Of a stretch of DNA of 64,000 nucleotides, positions 41,067 through 50,900 are shown piece after piece (the stretch's first letter is position 1; each line of letters begins with the position of its first letter). The DNA is taken from positions 186,001 through 250,000 of the forward strand of contig JALNWQ010000001.1 in NCBI GenBank assembly GCA_023230855.1. The letters run 5' to 3'. This stretch comes from Solirubrobacteraceae bacterium. Lineage in GTDB: Bacteria; Actinomycetota; Thermoleophilia; Solirubrobacterales; Solirubrobacteraceae. Position numbers and translations under genes: made by a program. The notes under the pieces were generated by a model. The model ran no database searches, was not told where the DNA came from, and saw nothing but the letters and a program-made list of their open reading frames with translations.

Positions 41067-41088
41067 TGGGTGCAGGTTGCACCCATCG
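41064..41088. repeat. Perfect 11-bp palindrome at the junction of two gene fragments
   Basis: CGATGGGTGCA and TGCACCCATCG pair perfectly around GGT. The VapC fragment stops on its left and the Uma2 fragment starts on its right, so it marks a deletion or fusion point. Confidence 0.85.
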
Positions 41089-41288
41089 TGCAGCGCGTGT
41101 ACGAGGAGCGCGGCACCGGCGAGCTCTGGCTCGTGGACACGAAGGCACAGACGGTGCTCGTCTACCGTCGCTCGGCCCCCCAGGTCCCCACGTTCGACGT
41201 CGAGCTGGAGCTCGGCGCGGGGGATGCGCTGGCCTCGCCGCAGCTGCCGGGGTTCGCGTTGGCGGTGGACGGGCTGTTCGCGGGCTGA
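41085..41288 (+). pseudogene. C-terminal fragment of a Uma2-family nuclease
   Basis: VYEERGTGELWLVDTKAQTV, then LVYRRSAPQVP and GDALASPQLPGFALAVDGLF match the end of Uma2 (DUF820) proteins of the restriction-endonuclease-like fold. The N-terminal part with the catalytic Asp and ExK is missing, and the fragment starts at the palindrome. It is therefore a remnant. Confidence 0.65.
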
Positions 41289-41419
41289 TGGCTCCGCCGT
41301 TCCGTGGCGGGTTGGCACCGAGGGGCGGTGCTACACCGCCACGCAGCGACGAGGCTCGGTGGTTCGCCCGCACCGGACGCCGCCACCACCGCCACGCTGC
41401 GCCGTGTCCAACCAACTGC

Positions 41420-41443
41420 GAGGGGCCGCTCGCGCGGCCCCTC
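41420..41443. terminator. Hairpin GAGGGGCCGC-tcgc-GCGGCCCCTC
   Basis: A 10-bp perfect stem with a TCGC loop. It shares its core GGCCGC-TCGC-GCGGCC with the hairpin at 41504-41531, so the two are related copies. Confidence 0.6.
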
Positions 41444-41503
41444 GGAGCCCTCCGCCGCTCCGTGGCGAGCAGCCCGAGTAGTGGGTCACGTCGCCACGGA
41501 ACG

Positions 41504-41531
41504 CCCGAGGGCCGCTCGCGCGGCCCTCGGG
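41504..41531. terminator. Hairpin CCCGAGGGCCGC-tcgc-GCGGCCCTCGGG
   Basis: A 12-bp perfect stem with a TCGC loop, followed on the plus strand by TACTTCTT. It lies 52 bases past the nrdJ stop (minus strand) and is the best terminator candidate for that gene. Confidence 0.65.
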
Positions 41532-41582
41532 TACTTCTTCGCGGGTCCGACGTGGACGCGCTGCCGGATCAGCCGCGCCGGA

Positions 41583-44489
41583 TCAACCGCAACCGGTGTT
41601 GTTGCCGCAGCTGGAGCACGTGTAGCACGCGCCGGTGCGCTGCATCATGCCGCCGCACTCGCCGCAGACCGGCCCCAGCTCGATGTCGCCGCCGGTGGCG
41701 TGGACGCGCGCCGGGACGACCGGCGGGGTGTCCGTCGCGGCGGACAGCGCCGGGCGACCGGAGCCCGCATCGCGGCCCTGCGGGTTGATCGTGCCCGCCG
41801 ACCCGACGGCACCGCCGGGCGAGACGTCGACGCCGGAAGGGCCGGCCGTGTCGCCGGCTGGCTGGGCCTGCTCGGCCTGGCGGCGGCTGCGCACCGCAGT
41901 CGTCTGGATGCCCAGCTCCTCCTGGATGTCGGCGTCGAGGAACCGGCTCGCCAGCCACCGCATGAAGTAGTCGGGCATCGACTTGGCGAACGGGATCTCC
42001 GGGTTGGTGGTGATCCCCTCCGGCTCGAACCGCATGTACGCGAACTTGCGCACCAGCGTCTCGAGCGGCACGCCGTACTGCAGCGCGATCGACACCGACG
42101 TCGCGAACGAGTTCATCATCCCGCGGACGGCGGAGCCCTCCTTGCCGATGTCGGTGAGGAAGATCTCGCCGACCGAGCCGTCCTCGTACATCCCGGCGGT
42201 GAGGTAGCCCTCGTGGCCGCCGATCGAGAACTTGTGGGTGATCGACTGGCGCTCGCGCGGCATCCGGCGCCGCTGCGGCCCGAGCTCGGCCCGCAGGCGC
42301 GCCTCGGTCTCGGCGACCGCCTTGTCGACCGCCTCCTCGACGAGCCGGCCGACCTCGGCCTCGCCGATCACGCCGTCCTCGGACTGCGCGTCGGTCCGCA
42401 GCGCCTGCGCGGTCTTCGACCCGTCGCGGTAGATCGCCAGCGCCTTGACGCCCAGCCGCCACGCCTCGGTGTACGCCTCGGCGATGTCCTCGACCGTCGC
42501 CGTCCTGGGCATGTTCACGGTCTTGGAGATCGCGCCGGAGAGGAACGGCTGGGTCGCGCCCATCATCCGGATGTGGCCCATGTGGCTGATCGCGCGCTCG
42601 CCGACGGCGACGTCGAACACCGGCAGGTGCTCGTCCTTCAGGCCCGGGGCGCCGACGATCGTGCGGTGCTCGTTGGTGTAGGCGACGATCTGATCGACCT
42701 GCTCGGCGGTGTAGCCGAGCTCGCGCAGCGCCAGCGGCACCGTGCGGTTGACGATGACCATGTTGCCGCCGCCGACGAGCTCCTTGAACTTCACGAGCGA
42801 GAAGTCCGGCTCGATCCCGGTCGTGTCGCAGTCCATGAGGAACGAGATCGTCCCGGTGGGGGCGAGGACCGTCGCCTGCGCGTTGCGGTAGCCGTGCTCG
42901 TCGCCCAGCCGGACCGCCTCGTCCCACGACCGCTGCGCGGCGGCGAGCAGGTCGCGGTCGTGCGTGTTCTCGGCGTCGATGTCGTACGCCGCGTCGCGGT
43001 GCATCCGCATCACCGCGTTGTGCGGCTCGCGGTTCTCCTCGTACGCCTCGTACGGGCCGATCGCCGCGGCGACCTCGGCCGAGCGACGGTAGCCGCGGCC
43101 GGTCATGAGCGCGGTGATCGCGGCGGCGGTCGCCCGGCCCGCGTCGGAGTCGTACGGCATGCCGCCGGCCATGAGGTACGCGCCGAGGTTGGCGTAGCCG
43201 AGGCCGAGCTGACGGAACCGGCGGGCGTTCGCGCCGATCTCCTCGGTCGGGTAGCTCGACGGGCCGACGACGATCTCCTGCGCGAGCAGCACGACGTCGA
43301 CGGTGTGCTCGAACGCCTCGACGTCGAACGTGCCGTCGGGACGGCGGTACTTCATGAGGTTGATCGACGCGAGGTTGCACGCCGAGTCGTCGACGTGCAT
43401 GTACTCGGAGCACGGGTTGGACGCGTTGATCCGGCCGCTGTTGGGGCACGTGTGCCAGCGGTTGATCGTCGTGTCGAACTGGATGCCCGGATCGGCGCAG
43501 CGCCAGGCGGCCTTGGCGATCTCGTCCATGAGCTCGCGCGCCGGGTAGCGGGGCGTCTCGACGTCCTGCGCGTCGGGGTTGCGCGGGGTGGTGCGCCACT
43601 CCTCGTCCGCCTCGACGGCCTGCATGAACGCGTCGGTGGCCCGGACCGAGTTGTTCGCGTTCTGGTACTGGATCGACGTGAACCCGTCACCGTCGATCGA
43701 CATGTCGAACCCGGCCTTGGCGAGCGCCTCGGCCTTGTCCTCCTCCTTCGCCTTGCACTGGACGAACTCGAGGATGTCGGGGTGGTCGACGTCGAGCACG
43801 ACCATCTTCGCCGCACGGCGGGTCTTGCCGCCCGACTTGATCGTGCCGGCCCACGAGTCGGCGCCGCGCATGAACGACACGGGGCCCGACGCGGTGCCGC
43901 CCTTGGACAGCGGCTCCATCGACCCGCGGATGTTCGACAGGTTGATGCCGGACCCGGAGCCGCCGCGGAAGATCCGGCCCTCCTTCGTGTTCCAGTCGAG
44001 GATCGAGTCCATCGAGTCGTCGACGCTGAGGATGAAGCAGGCCGAGCACTGCGGGCTGTCCTCGAACCCGACGTTGAACCACACCGGGCTGTTGAACGCG
44101 GCGAGCTGGTGGACGAGGATGTGGGTCAGCTCGGCCTCGAACGCGTCGCCGTCCTCGTCGGTGGCGAAGTAGCCCAGCGAGCGCCCCCAGTCGGCGATCG
44201 TCCCGGCGACCCGGCCGATCATCTGCCGGACCGAGCTCTCGCGGGCGGGGGACCCGAGCTGGCCGCGGAAGTACTTCTGGCTGACGATGTTCGTCGCGTT
44301 CTGCGACCAGCTCTTGGGGAACTCGACGCCGTCCTGCCGGAACGCGGGGCTCGCGGGATCGCCGATCACCGCGTCGCGCCGCTCCCACTCGATCCGGTCG
44401 AAGGGGTGGACGCCCGGCTCGGTGAACCGCCGCTCCACGGTGAGGGCCCGGGCGGTGTCGGTGGTCAGGGGGGTCTGGGCGGAGTCCAT
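41583..44489 (-). CDS. nrdJ: Adenosylcobalamin-dependent ribonucleotide reductase (class II)
   Basis: 968 residues. NrdJ makes deoxyribonucleotides with a B12 radical, so no separate radical subunit is needed. Visible blocks: SWSQNATNIVSQKYFRGQLG, NSPVWFNVGFEDSPQCSACFIL (substrate-reducible Cys), IFRGGSGSGINLSNIRGS, NPCSEY (the finger-loop Cys and Glu), ATVLAPTGTISFLMDCDTTG and SITHKFSIGGHEGYLTAGMY of the C-terminal domain. A Gly/Pro/Ala-rich stretch (about 875-935) links to a C-terminal zinc ribbon with repeated Cys pairs (CGECGG, CYTCSSCGNNTGCG). ATG 44489 was chosen by homology of MDSAQTPLTT to NrdJ N-termini. It is preceded by a weak AGGAG. Confidence 0.96.
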   Translation of the reverse strand: MDSAQTPLTTDTARALTVERRFTEPGVHPFDRIEWERRDAVIGDPASPAFRQDGVEFPKSWSQNATNIVSQKYFRGQLGSPARESSVRQMIGRVAGTIADWGRSLGYFATDEDGDAFEAELTHILVHQLAAFNSPVWFNVGFEDSPQCSACFILSVDDSMDSILDWNTKEGRIFRGGSGSGINLSNIRGSMEPLSKGGTASGPVSFMRGADSWAGTIKSGGKTRRAAKMVVLDVDHPDILEFVQCKAKEEDKAEALAKAGFDMSIDGDGFTSIQYQNANNSVRATDAFMQAVEADEEWRTTPRNPDAQDVETPRYPARELMDEIAKAAWRCADPGIQFDTTINRWHTCPNSGRINASNPCSEYMHVDDSACNLASINLMKYRRPDGTFDVEAFEHTVDVVLLAQEIVVGPSSYPTEEIGANARRFRQLGLGYANLGAYLMAGGMPYDSDAGRATAAAITALMTGRGYRRSAEVAAAIGPYEAYEENREPHNAVMRMHRDAAYDIDAENTHDRDLLAAAQRSWDEAVRLGDEHGYRNAQATVLAPTGTISFLMDCDTTGIEPDFSLVKFKELVGGGNMVIVNRTVPLALRELGYTAEQVDQIVAYTNEHRTIVGAPGLKDEHLPVFDVAVGERAISHMGHIRMMGATQPFLSGAISKTVNMPRTATVEDIAEAYTEAWRLGVKALAIYRDGSKTAQALRTDAQSEDGVIGEAEVGRLVEEAVDKAVAETEARLRAELGPQRRRMPRERQSITHKFSIGGHEGYLTAGMYEDGSVGEIFLTDIGKEGSAVRGMMNSFATSVSIALQYGVPLETLVRKFAYMRFEPEGITTNPEIPFAKSMPDYFMRWLASRFLDADIQEELGIQTTAVRSRRQAEQAQPAGDTAGPSGVDVSPGGAVGSAGTINPQGRDAGSGRPALSAATDTPPVVPARVHATGGDIELGPVCGECGGMMQRTGACYTCSSCGNNTGCG

Positions 44490-44904
44490 GCCGGTGTCGC
44501 TCCTGGGAACGGGGTGGATCGGGTGGGGCGGGAGAGCGGCCGGTCCGGCGCCGGAGACACAAACGCCGGACCGCGCAAAGGCGGCCCGGCGCAAACACGA
44601 GCGTCGGACGGAGCTGCTCTCGGGCGTCGCGGCGAGCACCACCGCGGCTGATGTCGGAACACCCTCGCAGAGCCGTCGGATGGACCGCGAGGTCGGTCTG
44701 GCGTCCAGCGTGGCACACCGTGGGAGAACCCCTGCAACGGTGGCGTTCCCGTGGTCGGACGCGTCGGCCGGGCCCGAAGGAGTTGGCGCGCCGGCGCTCG
44801 TTTCCGGGTCGGGATGGGGCCCCTCGGGGACGGCCCGCGGCGGGACGGGCGCCGTACCGGACGGGGCGGGCCGCACCGGACGGCGCGGGCCGGGACCGTC
44901 GGCG
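44490..44904. other. Leader and intergenic region upstream of nrdJ
   Basis: 415 bases between nrdJ and the 3' end of the gene at 44905. I searched for a cobalamin riboswitch (B12 box) and for NrdR boxes and saw neither. The stretch nearest nrdJ holds three CAAA-cored direct repeats at 16-bp spacing (44557-44604). The rest (44610-44904) shows no gene of quality. Confidence 0.55.
44557..44604. repeat. Three direct repeats at 16-bp spacing upstream of nrdJ
   Basis: CAAA cores at 44560, 44576 and 44592 are exactly 16 bp apart, each in a context like GCGCAAA-C/G-GC. They lie 70-115 bp upstream of the nrdJ start and could be a regulator's repeated binding site. Confidence 0.55.
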
Positions 44905-45633
44905 TCAGCGGCTCGTGCCGAGCCGGAGCCAGTCGACGAACTCCGCCCATCGGGCGCTGATCCGCCAACCCGCCTCGCCGAGCGCGTGGCCGACCGGCTG
45001 GAGCCAGGTGATCCGGCCGGTGGCGGTGATGAGGAGCCACCCGCCGGCCGCGGTCGCGAGCAGCACGACGGCGAGGACGATCCACGTCCAGGGCGCCGGG
45101 CGACCGTCGAGCTGCGGGGCGGCGACCGCGGTGATCGCCCCGTCCTGGGCCTGGGGCGCGGGGACGACGACCGGGGCCGGGGCCGGGGTCGCGGGCGCCG
45201 TCGTCGTCGTGGGGGCCGGGGCGGTCGTCGGGCCGGTCGGCGTCGGCGTCGCGGGGGTCGAGGGCGGGGTCGACGATCCGCCGCCCGCCACGCCACCACC
45301 GGACGACCCGGACGACGAGCCCCCCGAGCCGCCACCGCACGACCCGCGATCGGCGATCGCCTTGTCGAGCGCCGCGGGGAACTCCGGGGCGTACTGGGCG
45401 ATGTCGCTCGGGATCCGCTTGCGCGCGTCCTGCAGCTCCTTCGCCGTGTACTCGCACGGGTCGATGCCCGCGTCGGTCTGCGACTCGGCGACGAGCTTGC
45501 TCACCGACACCGCGGCCGACGCGTCGGCCGTGCCGAAGGCGGCGGGCGCCAGCGCGAGCGCGAGCGCGAGGAGCACGGCCGGGAACCGGCCGCGACGGTC
45601 GCCGGCGACCCGCGGGGTGCTGCTCCACGTCAC
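44905..45633 (-). CDS. Secreted, membrane-anchored protein with Pro/Thr-rich stalk
   Basis: 242 residues. A signal peptide (GRFPAVLLALALALAPAAFG) is followed by a small helical region of about 60 residues with two Cys (DPCEYTAKELQDARKRIPSD and DRGSCGG), a long Gly/Ser then Pro/Thr/Ala stalk (about 100-170), one transmembrane helix (WTWIVLAVVLLATAAGGWLL) and a cytosolic tail of about 35 residues. The 'CEYTxxxLxxAxxxIPxD' segment occurs in small actinobacterial surface proteins of unknown function. GTG 45633 follows TACCAT (45640-45645, minus strand) by 6 nt. Confidence 0.7.
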   Translation of the reverse strand: MTWSSTPRVAGDRRGRFPAVLLALALALAPAAFGTADASAAVSVSKLVAESQTDAGIDPCEYTAKELQDARKRIPSDIAQYAPEFPAALDKAIADRGSCGGGSGGSSSGSSGGGVAGGGSSTPPSTPATPTPTGPTTAPAPTTTTAPATPAPAPVVVPAPQAQDGAITAVAAPQLDGRPAPWTWIVLAVVLLATAAGGWLLITATGRITWLQPVGHALGEAGWRISARWAEFVDWLRLGTSR

Positions 45634-45650
45634 GGGCCGATGGTACCGTC

Positions 45651-47831
45651 GTGCCCCGGAAGGCGACCCCGGGTCGGGCCGCCGACCCGTCCCGCCCGCC
45701 GATGCCCGTCGCCGTACGCACGCTCGGGGAGCGCCTCACGTCCCGTGATCCGGTGGCGACCCTCGGCGCCGCCCTGCTCCTCCTCCTCGCCCTCCTCGGG
45801 ATCGGCGTCGCGCTCGCCGGCGGGGGGTTCGGTCGGACGGCCCAGGCGGCCGCGGTCGTCGGTGCGGGCCTGCTGGCCACCGTGACCGTCGCGCTCACCG
45901 TCGGCGGCGCCCGACGGCTGCTGCCCCGCCACGAGGCGGCGTGGGGCGTCGGGCTGCTCGCGACGTTCGCGATCTGGGCGCTGCTGTCGACCGCGTGGAG
46001 CGTCCGACCCGACCTGTCGCTGACGTGGGGCGCGCTCGTCGGCGGGTACGCGCTCCTGGTGCTCGTCGCCGCCGCGGCCGCGCGCGCCACCCCGCGGGCC
46101 CGGTGGGTGGCCGTCGGGGTGCTCCTGCTCGGGGCGGTCGTCGTCGCGGGCGCCGCGCTCGTCCAGCGCGCGCAGCCCGACAGCGCGGTGACGATCGGTG
46201 GCCTGAAGAACGCGATCCGCCTGCGCGGCCCGCTCGACTATTGGAACGCCCTGGGGCTCGTGGCGTCGACCGGGGTGCTCGTCTGCGCGGCGCTCGCCGC
46301 CGACGCGCGCCGCCACGTCGCCTGGCGGCTCGCCCCGGCCGCGCTCGCTCCGCCGCTGGCCGCCGTGACGATCCTCAGCCAGTCCCGCGGGGCGCTCGTC
46401 GCGCTGGCGATCGCGCTGCTCGTCACCGTCTGGTGCGCGGGGACCGGGCGGCTGCGCACGCCGCTGCTCGCCGGATGGTCGTTCGTCGCCGGCGCGCCGC
46501 TGGCGGTCGCCGCGGCGGGACGGGTCGAGGGCGACGTCGTCGTCGCCGAGCAGGGCACGGCGGTGCTCGCCCTCGCCGGTGGCGGGGGGATGGCGCTGGG
46601 GGCCGTCGCGCTGCTCGTGCTGCGCCGGCTCGAGCGTCCGTGGCCGGCGGCCCGCACGGTCCGGATCGCGCGCACCGGGCTCGTCGTCGGCCTCGTCGCG
46701 CTGGTCGGCGCCGGCGGCGTCTACACCGCGCAGCAGGGCGGCCCCGGCGATGCGTTGCGCAAGATCACCGACGAGGTCGCCTCGGTCGACGAGGTCGCCC
46801 CGGTCGCCGGGTTCGACCGGTTGCTGTCGGCGTCGTCGTCCAACCGCACCGAGTGGTGGTCGGAGGCGTTCTCCGCCTACGCCGACCGGCCGCTGCAGGG
46901 GTGGGGCGCGGCGAGCTTCGGCACGATCCGCAAGCGGTACCGCACCGACTACACCGACGTCACGCAGCCGCACAGCCTGCCGCTGCAGGCGCTGGCCGAG
47001 ACCGGCATCGTCGGGTTCGGGCTGCTCGCCGCGGCGCTGTGGATGCTGGTGCTCGGCGGCGTGCGGCGGTTGCGTGAGCTCCGCCGGACGGGGGCGCGGC
47101 GCGAGATCGTGCCGCAGGCGATCCTCATCGGGGTCGGCGTCGCGTGGATCGCCCAGTCCGCGGTCGACTGGCACTTCGACCTCGCGGGCGTGACGATCCC
47201 CGCGCTCATCGCGCTGGGGGTGGCGGCGTCCGCGCCCGGCACCTGGCGCGCCGCGCGACGCCCGGACGGCGCGGTGGTGCCGGCGTCGGTCGAGGACCTC
47301 GTCGAGCGCGGTCAGGCCGACCCGACCCGGCCGGCGCACGTCGCCCGCGGCGGACTCCTCGTCGCGACCGTCACCGGCGCCCTGCTGCTGGCGGTGGTCA
47401 CCGTCGTGCCGCTCGTCGGCGAGCAGCTGGCGCAGCGCGCCAACCGGGCGCTGTCGCAGGACCCGACCCCCGAGCGCCTGCAGGACGCGACCCGCGACGT
47501 CGCGCTGGCCGCCGACCTGGATCCGCTCGGGCTGCTGCCGCTCGCCGTCGGTCAGCAGATCAACCTGCGACGCGACAACCTGCTCGAGGCGCGGAGGCTC
47601 GCGATCCGCGGCACCGAGCGGCAGTCGCGCAACCCGCAGGCGTGGATCGCGCTGGCCCAGGTGGCCGGCGCGCTCGCCGACCGCGACGGCATGCGCGCGG
47701 CGGCCCGGCGCGCCGCCGAGCTCGACCCGTACGGGGTCCAGGCCCTGACGGTCCTGGCCGACGCGGCGGGCCAGCAGGCCCCGCCGGAGGCGTCGCCGAC
47801 CGCGACCGGCACGCCGTTCGGGACGCCGTAG
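45651..47831 (+). CDS. O-antigen ligase/polymerase family membrane protein with C-terminal TPR-like region
   Basis: 726 residues. At least ten hydrophobic helices fill residues 35-600. The Wzy_C/O-antigen ligase signature is present: RLRGPLDYWNALGLV, then LSQSRGALVALAIAL, and the large loop SNRTEWWSEAFSAYADRPLQ, GWGAASFGTIRKRY and QPHSLPLQALAETGIVG. The last about 130 residues are helical repeats of TPR type (LSQDPTPERLQDATRDVALA, IRGTERQSRNPQAWIALAQV). The family joins or polymerises glycan chains at the outer membrane face. The GTG at 45651 is a likely start; ATG 45702 is an alternative. It is divergent from the anchored secreted protein. Confidence 0.85.
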   Translation: MPRKATPGRAADPSRPPMPVAVRTLGERLTSRDPVATLGAALLLLLALLGIGVALAGGGFGRTAQAAAVVGAGLLATVTVALTVGGARRLLPRHEAAWGVGLLATFAIWALLSTAWSVRPDLSLTWGALVGGYALLVLVAAAAARATPRARWVAVGVLLLGAVVVAGAALVQRAQPDSAVTIGGLKNAIRLRGPLDYWNALGLVASTGVLVCAALAADARRHVAWRLAPAALAPPLAAVTILSQSRGALVALAIALLVTVWCAGTGRLRTPLLAGWSFVAGAPLAVAAAGRVEGDVVVAEQGTAVLALAGGGGMALGAVALLVLRRLERPWPAARTVRIARTGLVVGLVALVGAGGVYTAQQGGPGDALRKITDEVASVDEVAPVAGFDRLLSASSSNRTEWWSEAFSAYADRPLQGWGAASFGTIRKRYRTDYTDVTQPHSLPLQALAETGIVGFGLLAAALWMLVLGGVRRLRELRRTGARREIVPQAILIGVGVAWIAQSAVDWHFDLAGVTIPALIALGVAASAPGTWRAARRPDGAVVPASVEDLVERGQADPTRPAHVARGGLLVATVTGALLLAVVTVVPLVGEQLAQRANRALSQDPTPERLQDATRDVALAADLDPLGLLPLAVGQQINLRRDNLLEARRLAIRGTERQSRNPQAWIALAQVAGALADRDGMRAAARRAAELDPYGVQALTVLADAAGQQAPPEASPTATGTPFGTP

Positions 47832-47948
47832 GCGGACGGGCCGGGGCGAGCCCGGGGCGCTCGGCGGGCGCCGGCGCCGGTGCGGCCGGACGACCGCGTA
47901 CCGGACGGCCACCCGAGGGATGGCCGCCGACCGACCGCTCGCGGTCGG

Positions 47949-50900
47949 TCAGTCCTCGTCGCCCGCGCCGGCGTCCGTCGGCTCCGCGTCGTCCGGCCCG
48001 GACTCCGCGTCGCGGTCATCCGACTCGCCGGGCCCCGCGTCCCGGGCGTCCACGGCATCGGGGTCGTCCTGCGCGTCGGCGTCGAACGTCGGGGCGTCGT
48101 CGCGGTCCTGCTCGCCGTCGGCGTCGGCGTCGGCGGCCCGTGCGAGCGCCGCGTCGTGGGCCTCGCGGGCGCGGGAGAGCTCGGCGACCGCCCGGTCGCG
48201 CAGCTCCTCGGTCGCGACGATCCGGTCCTCGGCGTCGGCCAGCGCGTCCGTCAGCTCGTCCACCCGGGCACGGGCCTCGTCGAGGTCGGCGCGCAGCCGC
48301 TCCCCGCTCTCGGCGTCGGCCTGCAGCCGCTCGGCCGCGGCGCCGTGGCGTCGCTCCGCCTCGCGCCGGGCCGCCTCGGTCTCGCGGCCCGCCTCGAGCG
48401 CCGCCGCCAGCCGACGCTCCAGGTCGCCGACGCGCTGCTCCAGCCGCCGTCGCTCCGCCTGGTCGGCGAGCGCCCGCCGCGGATCCTGGCCCGCCCGCGC
48501 GCTGGCCTCGCGCGTGCGCAGCGCCGCGCGCGCCTCGCGCTCGGACCGCTCGGCCGCGGCGACCCGCTCCCGGGCCCGGCGGACGTCCTGCTCGAGCTGC
48601 GCGAGCCGCTCGCGACCCTGCCGGCTGACGTCGCCGGACGCCGACCGCAACCGCTCCAGCTCGCGCTCCCGCTCCCGACGCTCCGCGGCCTCGCGGTCGA
48701 GGCGGCGCTTCGTGTCGCGCAGGCCCTCCTCGGCGACCGCCAGGCGCCGCTCCAGCTCGTCGGACACCGACCGTGCGCCGTCGGCCTCCTCGGTCGCGCG
48801 CACCACCTGCGCCTCGAGCTCGACGCGGAGCGCGGCCAGCTCGTCGGCGTGGCGCTGCTCGCGCTCCTCCAGCCGCCGGTCCTGCTCGGCCGCCAGGTCC
48901 TCCTCGCGCTCGCGGCGCTCCCGCTCGCGCTCCTCGTCCCGCTGCTCGCGGGCGACCTCGTCGGCGGCGCGCTCGCGCTCGTGGGCGAGCGCCAGCTCGT
49001 CGCGCTCCGCCTGCGCGGCCGCACGGATCTCGCGCTCGCGCCGCTCCAGCTCCTCGGCGGCGGCGGTCTCGATCCGCTCGGCGTGCCGGTGCGTGTCCTC
49101 CAGGCGCTCCAGCGCGGCGTCGCGCTCCGCCTCGAGCGCCGCGACGCGATCGTGGAGCGCGATGAGCTCCTCCTGCCGGTCGCCGGTCGCCTGCAGCGTC
49201 TCGCGGTCCCGCTCCTCGCTGAGCCGCTCGACGGCGGCACGGTGCTCGTCACGCAGCCGCTCGATCTCGAGGCCGTGGGCCGCGGTGATCTCGGCGATCT
49301 GGGCGTCCTGCCCCTCCTGCAGCGTGCGGACCTGCAGCGCCTGGTCGAGCGCCAGCGCGTGGAGCCGCCCCTCGAGCTCGGCGGTGCGGCGCTCGAGCGC
49401 GGTCGCGTGCGCCTCGGCCTCCTCCTCGCGCCGCCGCTCGTGCTCGGCGTCGCGGGCGGCCAGCGCCTCGTCGATCCGGGCGTCGGTCGCGTCACGGACC
49501 GCCGCGAGCTCGCGGCGGAGCGCCAGCATCTCGGCCTCGTGCTCGTCGCGCAGCGCCTGGGCGGCGCGCTGGTGGTCGAGGCGGGCCTCCTGCAACCGCG
49601 CCTCGCCGGACCGGGCGGCCTCCTCCAGGCGCTGTCGCTCCGGGTCCAGGCGGGTGCGCAGCGCGTGGATCCGCTGCTCGGTCGTGTCGCGGAGCTCTTC
49701 GAGGCGTCGCTCCGCCTCGACGGCCTGACGACGGGCCTCCTCGCGCTCGCCCTCGAGGCGCCGGCGGAGCTGGTTGGCGTCCTCCTCGGCCCGCTTCCGC
49801 TCCCGCTCGATCCCCTCGACCCGGCGCAGCGCCTCGATCCGGGTCTGCTCGATCTCGTCCGCGCGCCGCTCGGCCTCGGCGACCCGGGCGTCCGCCTCCC
49901 CGGCGCGGGCGACCGCGGCGTCGGCACGGTCCTCGGCCTCGGTCAGCCGGTCCGACAACGCGTGGGCGATGTCCTCGGGGGACACGTCGTCCGCGACGCG
50001 GACCTGCTCACGCAACCGGGCGAGCGTCGCCTGCGTCGCGGCGAGTCGGCCGGCCATCGCGTGACGCTCGTCGTTGGCGCGCCGTGCCGCGGTCCGGAGC
50101 TCGTCCGCGACCTCGTCGGCCTGCGTGCGGGCCGTGGCGAGCTCGTCCCGCAGCCCGGAGATCACGTCCGCGTGCGCGTCGGCGTCGGACGACCGGTCGT
50201 CGAGCTCCCGTCGGACCCGACGCAGCTCGTCGAGGAGCTCCTGCTCGACCGACTCCTGGGCGTCGAGTCGCCGACGCAGCTCGGCGGTCGACTCGTCCGC
50301 CCGGGCCTGCAGCTCCGTCCGCTGGAGCTCGGCGTCCCGGAGCCCCGTCTCGAGGCGCTGCCCGGCGTCGCGGGCGGCCTCCTCGGCGGCCTCGAGTCGC
50401 GACTCGAGCTCGGCGATCCGACCGAGCGCGCCGTGACCGGTGCGCTCGGCGGCGTTCGCCCGCTCGGCCTCGGCGTCGGCCCGCTCGGCGGTGGCGGCGA
50501 CGTCGTCGCGGGCGGCGGCGAGCGCGTCCTCGTGCGTCGCGAGGAGGTCGCGCAGTCGGTCGACCTCCGCGGTTCCGGCGGTCACGCGGTCGCGCAGGGC
50601 GTCGCGCTCCGCGGTCGCGGCGTCGAGCGCCGCCTCGCGCGCGTCCAGCGCCTCGCGGACGGTCGCGACCTCCTGGGCGGCGGTGGCCGCGGCCGCGGTG
50701 GCCTCGTCGCGGAGCCGGGCGAGCGTGGCGTCGCGGTCGGCGAGGTCGGCCTCCACGCCGGCCAGCCGCGCGTGGACCTCGTCGAGGTCGCGCTGCAGGC
50801 CCTCGGCGCGGTCGAGGGCCGCCTGGCCGGTCCGCTCGGCCCCGTCGGCGCGGTCCCGCTCCGCGTCGCGCTGCTCCGTGACGTCGGCGATCCGGGACTC

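Larger units (their letters stand above)
41289..41582. other. Intergenic region with terminator hairpins
   Basis: 294 bases between the Uma2 remnant and the 3' end of nrdJ. The left half (41289-41410) shows no convincing gene or repeat. The right half holds two strong hairpins, listed separately, that probably end transcription from both sides. Confidence 0.6.

Noticed and set aside
31689..41582. Attachment-site repeats or an integrase that would make the defence island a mobile element
   Set aside because: I saw no integrase, tRNA or matching direct repeats at the two edges; only composition and gene remnants suggest transfer.
41304..44651. 1,115-residue frame antisense to nrdJ
   Set aside because: It is shadow sequence; nrdJ is strongly conserved on the minus strand.
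44490..44904. Cobalamin riboswitch or NrdR boxes upstream of nrdJ
   Set aside because: I looked for a B12-box-like sequence and for the ACACwATATwTGT-type box on the coding strand and found neither; a covariance-model search would be decisive.
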